Shown here: positions 1 through 9,450 of the stretch, piece by piece
How the letters are laid out: every line of letters starts with the position of its first letter
Numbering within the stretch: position 1 is the first letter of the stretch
Assembly (NCBI RefSeq): GCF_040958095.1
Contig: NC_091227.1
Location: forward strand, 21,031,158 to 21,095,157
Source: Procambarus clarkii
Taxonomy: Eukaryota; Arthropoda; Malacostraca; Decapoda; Cambaridae
DNA: 64,000 bases
Reading direction: 5' to 3'
Notes under the pieces: model-generated
Told to the model about the DNA's origin: nothing
Seen by the model: the letters and a program-made list of their open reading frames with translations, nothing else
Databases searched by the model: none
Position numbers and translations under genes: made by a program

Positions 1-30
1 CCGAAATCATCTCAAGATAACCTCAAGATG
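1..30 (+). repeat. 3' tail of a tRNA-derived SINE (cut by window edge)
   Basis: The window opens inside the tail block CCGAAATCATCTCAAGATAA that ends the full SINEs at 5546-5790 and 24288-24539. The head lies outside the window. Confidence 0.75.
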
Positions 31-242
31 GGTAGGGAGAAGGTGTCTCGTTAGGGAGGTAAGGAGGGAGAGTGGTGCTTATGAAGGTAAACTTAAAAAA
101 ATAAGAGTGCCAAGGTAAACTAGCGTAGGATCGCGGGCTTCATTAGGGGTCACTCAGCCGGACAGGGATCAGGGGTTAAAGGTAAACCCTGGCAGAAGCA
201 GGGAACATTGAGGTCCCTGAGGGAAGGTTAGGAGCCCCAAGA

Positions 243-341
243 TGATGATGATGTTGTTATAGATTCAGCTACTCGGAACAAGTTCCAAGTAGCACGGGCT
301 ATGGTGAGCCCGTAACTTACCTGGCACAGGAGTGGTGCTGG
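243..341 (-). mobile_element. Family E short hairpin retroposon, copy E1
   Basis: Read on the minus strand it holds CCTGTGCCAGGTAAGT, the hairpin ACGGGCT-loop-AGCCCGT, a second hairpin GCTACTTGGAAC/GTTCCGAGTAGC, then TGAATCTATAAC and an (AAC/ATC)n tail. It is flanked by the 9-bp direct repeat gccccaaga (234-242 and 342-350), which marks a 99-bp insertion. Confidence 0.8.
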
Positions 342-605
342 GCCCCAAGAAGATTTTGAACATGCAAAGTATCCGGATGGTCTGGGAGGGAGGGAGAACT
401 GTATCCGGATGGTCAGGGAGGGGAAGCAAGGTATCCGGTCTACACCATTCCCCCCCCCCCCCCTTCCCATCCCAACACAACTCACGCACACAGACAGACG
501 TCTTTCCACCGTTCCACCACGTGAATGGGGGGAATATAGTGTTTAGTGTTTGAAATGGACGCATAGTGGTCATAGTCGTCGACGGGCCTGTAACTTTATC
601 GCTGT

Positions 606-722
606 AATGGAGGGTGGGTAGCGTGCAGAGGGGAGGGTGGGTAGCGTGCGTGCGTGCAGAGGTGAGGGTGGGTAGCGTGCGTGCGTGCAGAGGTGAGGGT
701 GGGTAGCGTGCGTGCGTGTAGA
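606..722. repeat. GC-rich minisatellite, about 31-bp unit
   Basis: About 3.5 copies of a unit around GAGGGTGGGTAGCGTGCG followed by TGCGTGCAGAG. Open frames crossing it are not genes. Confidence 0.85.
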
Positions 723-830
723 AACGCTTGCGTACTTGTGCTCTTCATGCCACCACTTCCTGCAATGGTTGGTTTAGGGAAAAGCTTAAGTTTTTTGTGT
801 GAGTTTTCGTGCAAGCGAGAAGAGTGAAGG

Positions 831-1125
831 GGGGGGGGATTATTGGGGTGGGAGGAAGGGGTATTATTGGGGTGGGAGGAAGGGGTATTATTGGGGTGGG
901 AGGAAGGGGTATTATTGGGGTGGGAGGAAGGGGTATTATTGGGGTGGGAGGAAGGGGTATTATTGGGGTGGGAGGAAGGGGTATTATTGGGGTGGGAGGA
1001 AGGGATATTATTGGGGTGGGAGGAAGGGATTATGGGGGGTGGGAGGAAGGGATTATGGGGGGTGGGAGGAAGGGATTATGGGGGGTGGGAGGAAGGGATT
1101 ATGGGGGGTGAAAGGAAGGGAGTGT
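831..1125. repeat. G-rich 24-bp minisatellite
   Basis: About eight copies of a 24-bp unit (GGGGTGGGAGGAAGGGG then TATTATT), followed by about four copies of a variant with GGGGGGTGGGAGGAAGGG and GATTAT. The strand asymmetry is extreme, and each unit has three or four G-runs. All three + frames stay open and would encode Gly/Trp/Glu-rich repeats, but there is no splice context or codon signal, so I do not call a gene. Confidence 0.95.
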
Positions 1126-1375
1126 TGGTGGGAGGAGGCGTATGAAGTATGTTTGTGAGTCCATCTTACTCAATCACATGAGTATAAACAACAAATCTAT
1201 ATTCTTCAGAGTGTGTTATTCAAGTACTTTTTGTGTCTTGCAGAAGCTATCATTCAGAACTCACAATTGAATTGAAATTGCAATAAGTTTATTGAGGTAA
1301 AATACACACAAAGGGATGAGGTAGCTCAAGCTATCCTCACCCCGTTCAGTACATCGAGAACGGCAAGAAATATTG

Positions 1376-1570
1376 CCGGAACAACCGTGGACATTTTCAA
1401 GAAGAAACTAGATTTATTCCTCCAAGGAGTGCCGGACCAACCGGGCTGTGGTGGGTATGTGGGCCTGCGGGCCGCTCCACGCAACAGCCTGGTGGACTAA
1501 ACTCTCACAAGTCGAGGCCGGGCTTGGGGAGTAGAACTCTCAGAACCCCATCAACCAGGTATCGTGTTAA
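1376..1570 (+). pseudogene. LINE 3' end (family D), C-terminal remnant
   Basis: In frame it reads TVDIFKKKLDLFLQGVPDQP and then GCGGYVGLRAAP, the recurrent C-terminus of a LINE found in many fragments of this window. It is followed by a CATCAACCAGGTAT-type tail. A stop (TGGACTAAACT) interrupts the frame. The stretch 1262-1345 carries a separate LINE-end fragment (GTTTATTGAGGTAAAATACAC), reverse complement of 30.75-30.82 kb. Confidence 0.7.
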
Positions 1571-1640
1571 TACATACATAGACACACATCACAAGCAATA
1601 AACGTATTACCGAACATTCTGAGAGCTAAACATATACATG

Positions 1641-1815
1641 TGTCTCCGCGGCCCTGTCCTCGACCAGGCCTCCACCCCCAGGAAGCAGTTCGTGAAAGCT
1701 TACTAACTCCCAGGTACCTATTTACTGCTTGGTAACATGGGCATCAGGGTGAAAGAAACTGCCCATTGTTTCTCGCCGGCGTCCGGGATCGAACCCGGGA
1801 CCGCAGGATCGCCCG
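1641..1815 (-). mobile_element. tRNA-derived SINE, family A (partial)
   Basis: Reverse-strand copy containing the tail (GGCCGCGGAGACA), the central block read here as CCCATTGTTTCTCGCCGGCG, and a box-B-like GGTTCGATCCC. The 5' head is degraded. Confidence 0.8.
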
Positions 1816-2157
1816 GCTTTATTGACATTTAATAAACAAGCTTTGACTGCCGAAGAACTACGGGATCGCTTACAACAATAATCATCTCGAATTGTAAAGT
1901 TTCAAAGCACAAAAAAACTCTTTAATAAATGTAAACAGAGCCACAATGATTGTTGAAAGATGTACGGGTTTCGTAAGCGGATGCCTGATGAATCCCGATC
2001 CATCCGGAATAGTTTCTGCCTATTTCTCTTTCCTCTGTTGACTTTAAAGTGCTATTCCGTCGCTGACATCATTATTGGTATTATTCAAAAGAGCACATAA
2101 ACGCCTCCAAAGGATACCTGATCAACCGGGCCGATCAGGTATATATATTCCTGATCA

Positions 2158-2275
2158 GTATACACCAATCTGGTTGACCTGACCACCAATCAGGAGGCCC
2201 AGGTGGCTGAGAGATCCGGGCTGAGGGGTGCGTTGATCCTCGGAACCTCTTTAAGGTAACCTCAAGGTAAACGCT
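2158..2275 (+). repeat. Composite repeat fragments (SINE/LINE tails)
   Basis: Contains GACCACCAATCAGGAGGCC and a tail ending AAGGTAACCTCAAGGTAA, related to the tails at 20.1 and 21.8 kb. Too decayed to assign further. Confidence 0.5.
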
Positions 2276-2437
2276 TTAGTACGTGTCTTACTCCGTATAA
2301 CCTCTGGAAGTGCTGTTCGTATGCAGCTAAAATATGTGTATGTAATATTAATACATTATACATATATCTATACATACACGTACACACATTTTATGTGGAG
2401 TTAACTGTTAGTCCGTATTGTTGCCACTTGAGGTGTT

Positions 2438-2600
2438 TTTTTTTATTATTATTATTATTTTCTACCACATACGTGGCCAGACATTTACAATGCTAACCAG
2501 CATATATATACATTTTCTTCTGTCCTCCATAGACAGGGTTAGAGATCAGTTAAACATATAGTTCAGGGATTTATTGAACAATCAACCAGGTGATGGACGT
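2438..2600. repeat. Dispersed repeat, partner of 15597-15745
   Basis: The text from TTCTACCACATACGTGGCCA to GGGATTTATTGAACAATCAACCA recurs almost unchanged at 15.6 kb. It is preceded by (ATT)n. It is probably the 3' end of a LINE; no coding part is visible. Confidence 0.8.
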
Positions 2601-2649
2601 GTGGGTATGGTTAAATGACATTCCTTAAGAGATGTGTACATGATAAGGC

Positions 2650-2652
<3 letters not shown>

Positions 2653-2706
<54 letters not shown>
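2653..2706. repeat. (GT)n microsatellite
   Basis: About 26 uninterrupted GT dinucleotides. Confidence 0.98.
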
Positions 2707-2707
<1 letters not shown>

Positions 2708-2746
2708 AGGTGCGTTATGTGCGAGTGAGTCATGGCCCGTCTGACA

Positions 2747-2845
2747 TCATTGTACACACCTCGCCACCACGATTGTACACGCCTCGCCACCACGATTGTA
2801 CACGCCTCGCCACCACGATTGTACACGCCTCGCCACCACGCATGC
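2747..2845. repeat. 23-bp minisatellite
   Basis: Four copies of a unit around CGCCTCGCCACCACGATTGT followed by ACA. Confidence 0.93.
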
Positions 2846-3533
2846 GCCGGTCTCATTTACGCCTGTCAAAACTTGTTCCATTTAACTATTGTGTATATAG
2901 ACGAGGATTCCAGTCCAGGTAGCCAGTAGGCGAGGATTCCTACCTGCTTTAGGTATCCATCAATAGCCTCCATCAATCCATCATCCATCAACCAGGTATC
3001 CGAATTGATGTTCGTGTTGGAATAGATTATATATAATCCCTCTCACCCTTCAAACGAACCGAGCAATTTCTTCTATATCGGCTCTGGAATTCTCATACGG
3101 ACACACTGGTATTAAATTTCTGGAGGTTCCATTCAGGGGAAATAGATGGGTGTTTCCCCATTTATTTTGGTATGTTAGCCCTCAACTGGACTTGAAATAC
3201 TGGTGCTTGTACCTAATAGTATATTTGTTGTGTGTATTAAAACATTGTAACTTGTTCCATGGGTGTTGCTCGTTGGGGCTCGTGTTTAAGGAAAGCAACT
3301 TGGCATTTTCTGTAGCAAGCGAATGTGCAACAGAATCTCAAGTTCGTGTAACTGGAGTTTAATGCTGAATTTGCTGAGCTTTGTTTTGGTTAGAAACTGT
3401 TGGTCTGAACCCGAGTGAGGAGTCATGCTGGGGGGCTGGACAGTATACATCAACTCGCGATTCCCTGGTGAGTGGCTACAAGCTCAGACAAGCACGTCCG
3501 GGTCTTGAAAAGGACTTGTAGACCCCACCAACC

Positions 3534-3639
3534 GGGGGCTAACCATAGCCCGTGCTTCTTGCCCTGCTCCTGTGCCAGGTAAGTTACGGGCTCACCTGGA
3601 ACGTGTTCCGAGTAGCTGAATCTATAACAACCACCACCA
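3534..3639 (+). mobile_element. Family E short hairpin retroposon, copy E2
   Basis: The 106-bp insertion lies between 10-bp direct repeats cccaccaacc (3524-3533 and 3640-3649). It has an extra upstream half-hairpin (CTAACCATAGCCCGTGCTT), then CCTGTGCCAGGTAAGTTACG, GGCTCACCTGGAAC, GTGTTCCGAGTAGC, TGAATCTATAACAACC. The 5' duplication matches the dimeric structure of copy E7. Confidence 0.75.
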
Positions 3640-3669
3640 CCCACCAACCCCTCCTACCCATAACAAGTC

Positions 3670-3870
3670 TCCTCACTGAGACACCAGCTCTCACAAGTCG
3701 AGCCTGGCCTCGGGCCGGGCTAGGGGAGTAGTAGAAGAACTCCCAGAACCCCATTCAGGTACACCTCCAAAGGATACCTGATCACCCAGGCTGTGATACA
3801 TACGTCAGGCTGCGAGCAACGGCTACTTAATAGCCTGGTCGACTAGATCGCCAACCTACCAGGTTTAGTT
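3670..3870 (+). repeat. LINE 3'-end fragments (family D and a relative)
   Basis: AGCTCTCACAAGTCGAGCCT through AGAACTCCCAGAACCCC is family D. It is followed by a diverged relative (CCAAAGGATACCTGATCACC, TAATAGCCTGGTCGACTAGA). Confidence 0.6.
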
Positions 3871-4479
3871 AAAGATAGGGCCGCGGCCGACACCAATTCC
3901 CGGAATCAACATAGACTGTAGATAGCACTGGAACCAGGCGGTATTTAAAAATATTATCAAAATGTCATCATCTGCTGTATATGAATAAGTTTCTTTCAGT
4001 AATAAGCGCTGAGGTTTAATTAGCCTCTTCGACTGCTGGCTCAGGATGCATCCTAATGACTTGCATCCATCCTGGAGATACGCCTTAAGGTGTGATCCTC
4101 CAGACTTAGAGCTGGTTAAATCTCTAAGCTCGATTCTTTGTGATCAATGTGTCTGTTGGCGACCGTTGTAATTGTCCAAGCTAGATCTTATCTGTGACGT
4201 CTTGTCCTAACGTCGGTGTTTAGTATCGTTAATATGTCTGGCGCTAACGTCAGCGTTGACATGTTTGACGCTAACGTGGGCGTATGAGTGATAGGGTTGG
4301 CCCTGGGGGTGTGAAGGCTGGGCGTTATTGTGTTGGACGTGGAGAATAGGGCTTTGAGAGCTCGTCTACTTTCCCTAAGCCCGGCCAGGGGGGCTTAATA
4401 TGTCTTAAGATGTGGCCGCCTTGATTCCCGAAGGCTCTTGTTGCTTGCGGGTGCGAGTGTGGCCAGGAATATTTTGTGG

Positions 4480-4538
4480 GACAGACTGGTTGGTGGTGGT
4501 GGTAGTTGGTGGTGGTGGTAGTTGGTGGTGGTGGTGGG
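4480..4538. repeat. (GGT)n-rich microsatellite
   Basis: Imperfect GGTGGTGGTAGTT repeats. The flanks from 3.9 to 4.8 kb show no recognisable gene or repeat family. Confidence 0.8.
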
Positions 4539-4857
4539 ACGCGCTGGCTGGCGATACAGTCCCCCCCTGATAACATTCCTGTTAAGATAACAGAGCGAGA
4601 GGTGACGTGGTTTGTTGGAGGATAATGTTGTTGGGGCTCTTGTTGGAGGATGTTTTGTTGAGTGCGGTTGTTGGAGGATGTTATTGTGGTGCAGGATGTT
4701 TGTAAGAGTGTTGTTCAGTGATAGTAGTAGTTCTTATCCTCGGTGAGATGCGGAAGTGCAGCACCAGATAACCTAATCAGAGCAGCGGAAGAAATGGAAG
4801 GTGAGTCGAGGCTCAAATGTGGCCTCACAGAAGGGAACTCATATCTGGTAAATGTGC

Positions 4858-5046
4858 TAGATTGATGGAACAACAGATTGATGGAACAACAGATTGATGG
4901 AACAACAGATTGATGGAACAACAGATTGATGGAGCAACAGATTGATGGAGCAACAGATTGATGGAGCAACAGATTGATGGAACAACAGATTGATGGAACA
5001 ACAGATTGATGGAGCAACAGATTGATGGAGCAACAGATTGATGGAG
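4858..5046. repeat. 16-bp minisatellite
   Basis: About twelve copies of ATTGATGGAACAACAG, with AACAACAG/AGCAACAG variants. Because 16 is not a multiple of 3, the array opens all three minus frames. These predicted Cys/Ser/Leu repeat proteins are artefacts. Confidence 0.95.
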
Positions 5047-5239
5047 GATAATATTGAGGGAGATTGAAGGTGAGATTGAAGGGCTGTAACATGCATGGCA
5101 GAAATAATTACTAGAACTAGGTGTTTGATACATGTTGGTGTTTGATTTGATTAAGGACGCTGGAGGATACATATCATTGTTTCACTATGACGTAAGTCTA
5201 ATGCGGCGAGCCGCGGCCCAGTCCCCGACCAGGCCTTCT

Positions 5240-5490
5240 CGTTGCTGGACTGGTACTCACCTATTTGTGCTTGCGGGGGTTGAGCTCTGGCTCTTTGGTC
5301 CCGCCACTCAACTGGTGTACAGATTCTTGAGCCTACTGGGCTCTATCATATCTACACTCGAAACTGTGTATGGAGTCATATGTTACGAACCTAGATTAGA
5401 CACGTGTATAAATGAGTTAAGAGTGGATATAAATAGGCCCCTCGTATGGTCCTGTAGGCCTTCTGCAGTTTAATGTATTCTTATGTTTAC
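5240..5490. repeat. LINE 3' ends: family B then family C
   Basis: 5249-5390 carries the family B block (CTCACCTATTTGTGCTTGCG, GGGTTGAGCTCTGGCTCTTT). Read on the minus strand, family B is the 3' end of a LINE. 5395-5485 on the + strand reads LDTCINELRVDINRPLVW and then CRPSAV, the C-terminus of another LINE (family C). Confidence 0.7.
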
Positions 5491-5545
5491 GATTTTACTA
5501 CGTGCAAGTGAATTGAAGTAGAAATAGGGGAATAGTTGACGCTTT

Positions 5546-5790
5546 GGAGCCGGTCGGCCGAGCGGACAGCACACAGGACTTGTGATCCTGTGGTCCCGGG
5601 TTCGATCCCGGGCGCCGGTGAGAAACAATGGGCAGAGTTTCTTTCACCCTATGCCCCTGTTACCTAGCAGTAAAATAGGTACCTGGGTGTTAGTCAGCTG
5701 TCACGGGCTGCTTCCTGGGGGTGGAGGCCTGGTCGAGGACCGGGCCGCGGGGGGACTAAAGCCCCGAAATCATCTCAAGATAACCTCAAG
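5546..5790 (+). mobile_element. tRNA-derived SINE, family A (full length)
   Basis: The tRNA-like head starts at GGAGCCGGTCGGCCGAGCGG (A-box region) and contains the box B GGTTCGATCCC. A stem CAGGA/TCCTG with loop CTTGTGA gives a tRNA-Thr-like anticodon TGT. The body contains GAGAAACAATGGGCAGAG and CCTGTTACCTAGCAG, and the tail ends ATCTCAAGATAACCTCAAG. About 245 bp. It is a retroposon, not a tRNA gene, because the same body and tail follow every copy. Confidence 0.93.
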
Positions 5791-5929
5791 AAGATAGCTT
5801 ACTACATATTTTCAAATCATGAATGCATGTTTAGAAACATAAAAGGGTCAGGGAACCATTGCAATAGGGGAAGGGGGCATAGGAGATGAAGCTCGGCGTA
5901 CAAGTACACACAGGTGAGTATATCTAGCG

Positions 5930-6110
5930 GGCCGCTCCAAGCAACAGCCTGGTGGACCAAACTCTCACAAAGTCAAGTCTGGCCTCGGGCCGCTCCAAGC
6001 AACAGCCTGGTGGACCAAACTCTCACAAGTCAAGTCTGGCCTCGGGCCGGGCTTAGGGGGTAGAAGAACTCCCAGAACCCCATCAAGCAGGTATCAACCA
6101 GGTATCCTTA
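5930..6110 (+). repeat. LINE 3' end, family D, with internal duplication
   Basis: The block GGGCCGCTCCAAGCAACAGC to AAGTCTGGCCTC occurs twice in tandem, followed by AGAAGAACTCCCAGAACCCC and two CAGGTATC tail units. Confidence 0.8.
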
Positions 6111-6364
6111 ATGTGATATTCATGCACTCTTGAGTTGCTGTGAGTGCAAACCCTAGTGGTCTTCATCACTCAACCATGCACATCGATTGCATCTGCATTA
6201 TTGCGGGTGGCTGGTTGTGTTGTATTATTTTGGTGTTTCTGTTTATTATAAACTATAAACACAATCAGATTAGAACATTTGTAATTAGTGCAAGCTATTT
6301 GTTGTCTTGTGGAAGGTTTTTGTTTTGTATTTGTTGAATTCTAGTATGTTGTGGTTTATGGTAG

Positions 6365-6665
6365 CAGCCGTTGTAACTGTACAGTGGTGTGGTGTGGGGG
6401 GGTGTGGGGGTGTGGTGTGGCTGTAGTGTGGTGGGTGTGGTGTGGGTGTGGTGGCTGTTGTGTGGTGGGTGTGGTGTGGCGGCTGTGGTGGTGGCTGTAG
6501 TGTGGTGACTGTAGTGTGGGGGTATGTGTGTGGTGGCTGTGGTGTGGCGGCTGTGGTGGTGGCTGTAGTGTGGTGGCTGTAGTGGTGGCTGCAGTAGGGG
6601 TAGTGGTGGTGTAGGGGCTGGGGTTGGTTGAAGGGTGGTGGTAGAAGAGTTAGGGGGTGGTGGTG
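6365..6665. repeat. GTG-rich degenerate simple repeat
   Basis: GTGTGGTGGCTGTAGTG-like text for about 300 bp. Long minus frames of His/Thr/Pro are products of the repeat. Confidence 0.9.
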
Positions 6666-7044
6666 GTGGCTGGGGGTATGTAGTCTGTGTGTAGATTCCT
6701 AAATATGCAGAAGAGGCTCGACTTCTCACTTCTCTCCTGTATATGAATACGTTGCTGCTCTTCCCATCTTTGCCTCATTATAAAACTTGTTTTCCTGCTC
6801 GGGATGTTGGTCAGCTCGCCTGTGACTGCCGCAGGTTGAACTTCATGTAACAAAAAAAAAAAACTGTTTGCCTAGATATGCAATTAATAAGTGTTATTCA
6901 TTGGGGAACACCACGCGTCCCCGCATACTAATGAGAACAGCAGGCGAGGAATAGTGGTGGATGATCACCACTATATCTGGGTGGCTTCTCCACCTCCCTC
7001 TCTCCTCTCTTCTCCTGCCAAACACACCACCAAACTACCATGTT

Positions 7045-7283
7045 TCCACAACTATCTAACAGGTTGTAACAAGTATCTAACTGGTTGTAACAAGTATCTA
7101 ACTGGTTGTAACAAGTATCTAACTGGTTGTAACAACTATCTAACTGGTTGTAACAACTATCTAACTGGTTGTAACAAGTATCTAACTGGTTGTAACAAGT
7201 ATCTAACTGGTTGTAACAAGTATCTAACTGGTTGTAACAAGTATCTAACTGGTTGTAACAAGTATCTAACTGGTTGTAACAAG
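7045..7283. repeat. 21-bp minisatellite
   Basis: About eleven near-identical copies of TAACAAGTATCTAACTGGTT followed by G. The unit is 21 bp, so it is open in both directions. There are no unique spacers, so it is not a CRISPR array. Confidence 0.96.
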
Positions 7284-7454
7284 GTAACAATAGGGACCTG
7301 TTAATAGGAACCGTTACGTTGTGTGTTTACAGGGCTCTCCTCCAATCTCCCTCTCCTTCACTTCTCCCTTTTAACTTTGTTCTCTCTCTCTCCCACCTTC
7401 CCCTCTCCCCTTACTCATACGGCACTAATTAGGTGGAGTGCTGCAAGAGCACCA

Positions 7455-7557
7455 CACCAGACAGCCCCGCCCCTGTGCCAGGTAAGTCCACTACGGGCTC
7501 ACCATAGCCCGTGCTACTTGAAGCTTTTGTTTCTAAGAAGCTGAATCTAAAACAACA
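7455..7557 (+). mobile_element. Family E short hairpin retroposon, copy E3
   Basis: The 103-bp insertion lies between 10-bp direct repeats aagagcacca (7445-7454 and 7558-7567). It contains CCTGTGCCAGGTAAGT, ACGGGCTCACCATAGCCCGT, a degraded second hairpin, CTGAATCTAAAACAAC. Confidence 0.85.
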
Positions 7558-7574
7558 AAGAGCACCAGGTGTAG

Positions 7575-7668
7575 AGTGCACGACGGGTCTGAACACCGCG
7601 AACGTGAACACCGCGGGTCTGAACACCGCGAACGTGAACACCGCGGGTCTGAACACCGCGAACACTGA
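7575..7668. repeat. 30-bp minisatellite
   Basis: Three copies of a unit built from GGGTCTGAACACCGCG and AACGTGAACACCGC. Confidence 0.92.
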
Positions 7669-7858
7669 ACGTACAGGACATACGAGCGTGCAACAGGTGG
7701 AAATTGCGTGTGGCGGCGCCGAGATGCAGCAAGAGTGGGCAGTGAGGAGAAAGGAAGCCACGCAGGCGAGGAATCTTGTTATAGCATAGCCGTGGGCTAA
7801 GCCAATTGTCCCTCTCCAAGAGCCAAGATATATATTAATGCAAACACCGCCACGACCG

Positions 7859-7935
7859 TTACGGGCTCACCATAGCCCGTGCTACATGGACACTTCGTTC
7901 TGAGTAGCTAAATCTGAAACAACAACAACAACAAC
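7859..7935 (+). mobile_element. Family E short hairpin retroposon, copy E4
   Basis: Contains the hairpin ACGGGCTCACCATAGCCCGT, GCTACATGGACACTTCGTTC, then AGTAGCTAAATCTGAAAC and (AAC)n. I find no clean target duplication; the 5' part upstream of the first hairpin is absent. Confidence 0.7.
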
Positions 7936-7969
7936 GCGACGTTTTTTGTTCCACGGAAGTATAATTAGA

Positions 7970-8030
7970 CTACCTGGTTGATGGGGTTCTGGGAGTTGTT
8001 CTACTCCCCAAGCCCGGCCCGGGCTGTTTT
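7970..8030 (-). repeat. LINE 3'-end fragment, family D
   Basis: CTACCTGGTTGATGGGGTTC to CCCCAAGCCCGGCCCGG, reverse orientation. Confidence 0.7.
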
Positions 8031-8484
8031 GCCGGTAATCACATTCATATAGCAACAACCTGTCGGACCACGATATCACAAGTAAAGATAGTTATGATAA
8101 CTACCACTACCTCCCCCCCCCCCTTCCCCTCCACGTGTATTCTTCATTGGACTTGCCTATGGTGAAATAAGCCTAGACTTATAGGCTTACTTCTCCATGT
8201 AATTTCTGCAGTTTCTTAGTCTTCATTGAATCAAAAATATGGCCGCCAAGGTCTGGAAAAGATGGCATAATATTCCAGTAGTGTGAGGGTTGCTTGGTGA
8301 CTTGTTTACGTGATCAGGAAGAGCCACTACCATGTATGGTTGGCGTCAGGGGGGGGGGGGGATTATAAGCCAGGAAGGTCGTTAGGTCGTTAACCTTCTT
8401 GTTTTGATCCCAAGTGGGTGACCTCCGTACTTGGGGGGGGGGGGTGAGGGTGAGCATAATAGCATTGAGGAACGGGGAGGGGGT

Positions 8485-8598
8485 TTACGGGCTCGCCATA
8501 GCCCGTGCTACATGGGCAGGTGGTGGTGGTTGTTTTTAGATTCAGCTACTCAGAACAAATAGTTCCAAAGTAGCACGGGCTATGGCGAGCCCGTAACT
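8485..8598. mobile_element. Inverted pair of family E sequences
   Basis: A + strand 5' piece (TTACGGGCTCGCCATAGCCC, 8485-8515) faces a minus strand copy (8525-8598) ending in the exact complement. Both share the private change CTCGCC for CTCACC, so one arm probably templated the other. Confidence 0.7.
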
Positions 8599-8687
8599 TG
8601 ACGGGGGAGGTTTGTACCCTGCTCTTTCATAACATGCAACCGGGCGTGGACCTTATAAACAGGGGCTCGTAGGTATGTCAAGATAAG

Positions 8688-8845
8688 TACCTGGTTGATG
8701 GGGTTCTGGGAGTTGTTCTACTCCCCTACTCTACTCCTAGTTGTTCTACTGTTCTGACTTGTGAGAGTTTGGTCCACCAGGCTGTTGCTTGGAGCAGCCC
8801 GCAGGCCCACATACCCACCACAACCCCCGGTCGGTCTCGATTGAG
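8688..8845 (-). repeat. LINE 3' end, family D
   Basis: ACCTGGTTGATGGGGTTCTG, CACCAGGCTGTTGCTTGGAG, CCCGCAGGCCCACATACCCA in order. This is the reverse complement of the coding C-terminus seen at 1.4 kb. Confidence 0.8.
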
Positions 8846-9053
8846 AATGTGTCGTTAAGCAGTTCCCTCAGCTGAGAATGGAACACATGATCGCCTGCGT
8901 GAAAATACTGACTACCTCAGTTCCTTGCTGATTATTCATTTGTAGCTGTCGTTGCGGGTATCAGCCTGGTTGATCAGTCCAGCAACCAGGAGGCCTGGTC
9001 GACGACCGGGCCGCGGGGACGCTGAGCCCCGGAAGCACCTCAAGGTAAGGTAT

Positions 9054-9209
9054 ACGGGAGACATCTCCCGTCACGCAGGGTGCAGTCGCGCCTCCACAGA
9101 TCTCCAGTATCAGCTCTTGATACTGGTAATGGCTCAAAAGGGCCACCACTTACGGGCTATTCATGCCCGTGCCACCTCTTGGGTGGCTTAATCTTTATCA
9201 ATCGATCGG
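9054..9209 (+). mobile_element. Family F multi-hairpin short retroposon, copy F1
   Basis: Five consecutive inverted repeats: ACGGGAGA-CA-TCTCCCGT (9054-9071), GGTGC-AGTC-GCGCC (9079-9092), CCAGTATCA/TTGATACTGG (9104-9126), ACGGGC-TATTCAT-GCCCGT (9152-9170), GCCACC-TCTTG-GGTGGC (9171-9187). TTAATCT and an (ATCA)n-like tail follow. There is no open frame of note and no Pol III box I can recognise. The last two hairpins and the TNAATCT box match the family E architecture. Confidence 0.8.
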
Positions 9210-9288
9210 GTATGTGGTTGACATATCCCGAAATTTATCAAGTCGATGGGGGTATGTGGCTGATGTGAGCTTTGGTAAGGGAAATCTC

Positions 9289-9450
9289 TAAGCCGGTGGC
9301 TGAGCGGACAGAACACTGGACGCGTGATCCTGTGGTCCCGGGTTCGATCCCGGGCGCCGGCGAGAAACAATGGGCAGTTTCTTTCACCCTATGCCCCTGT
9401 TACCTAGCAGTAAATAGGTACCTGTGAGATAGTCAGCTGTCACGGGCTTG
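9289..9450 (+). mobile_element. tRNA-derived SINE, family A (5' part)
   Basis: Head AGCCGGTGGCTGAGCGGACA, box B GGTTCGATCCC, body to TAGTCAGCTGTCACGGGCTT. The anticodon-like loop is CGCGTGA. The copy runs straight into the 213-bp tandem repeat, whose unit contains the same SINE's tail. Confidence 0.88.

Noticed and set aside
799-1158. Three overlapping long + frames encoding GGRKG/YYWGG-type repeats
   Set aside because: They are by-products of a 24-bp minisatellite, which stays open in all three frames. No splice or start context.
4715-5172. Repeat-protein frames on the minus strand
   Set aside because: Produced by a 16-bp minisatellite read in three phases.
5546-5640. tRNA-Thr-like cloverleaf
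   Set aside because: It is the head of a SINE. The same body and tail follow each copy and there is no terminator after the head.
7045-7283. Regular direct repeats resembling a CRISPR array
   Set aside because: Units are contiguous with no unique spacers and the DNA is eukaryotic; it is a minisatellite.
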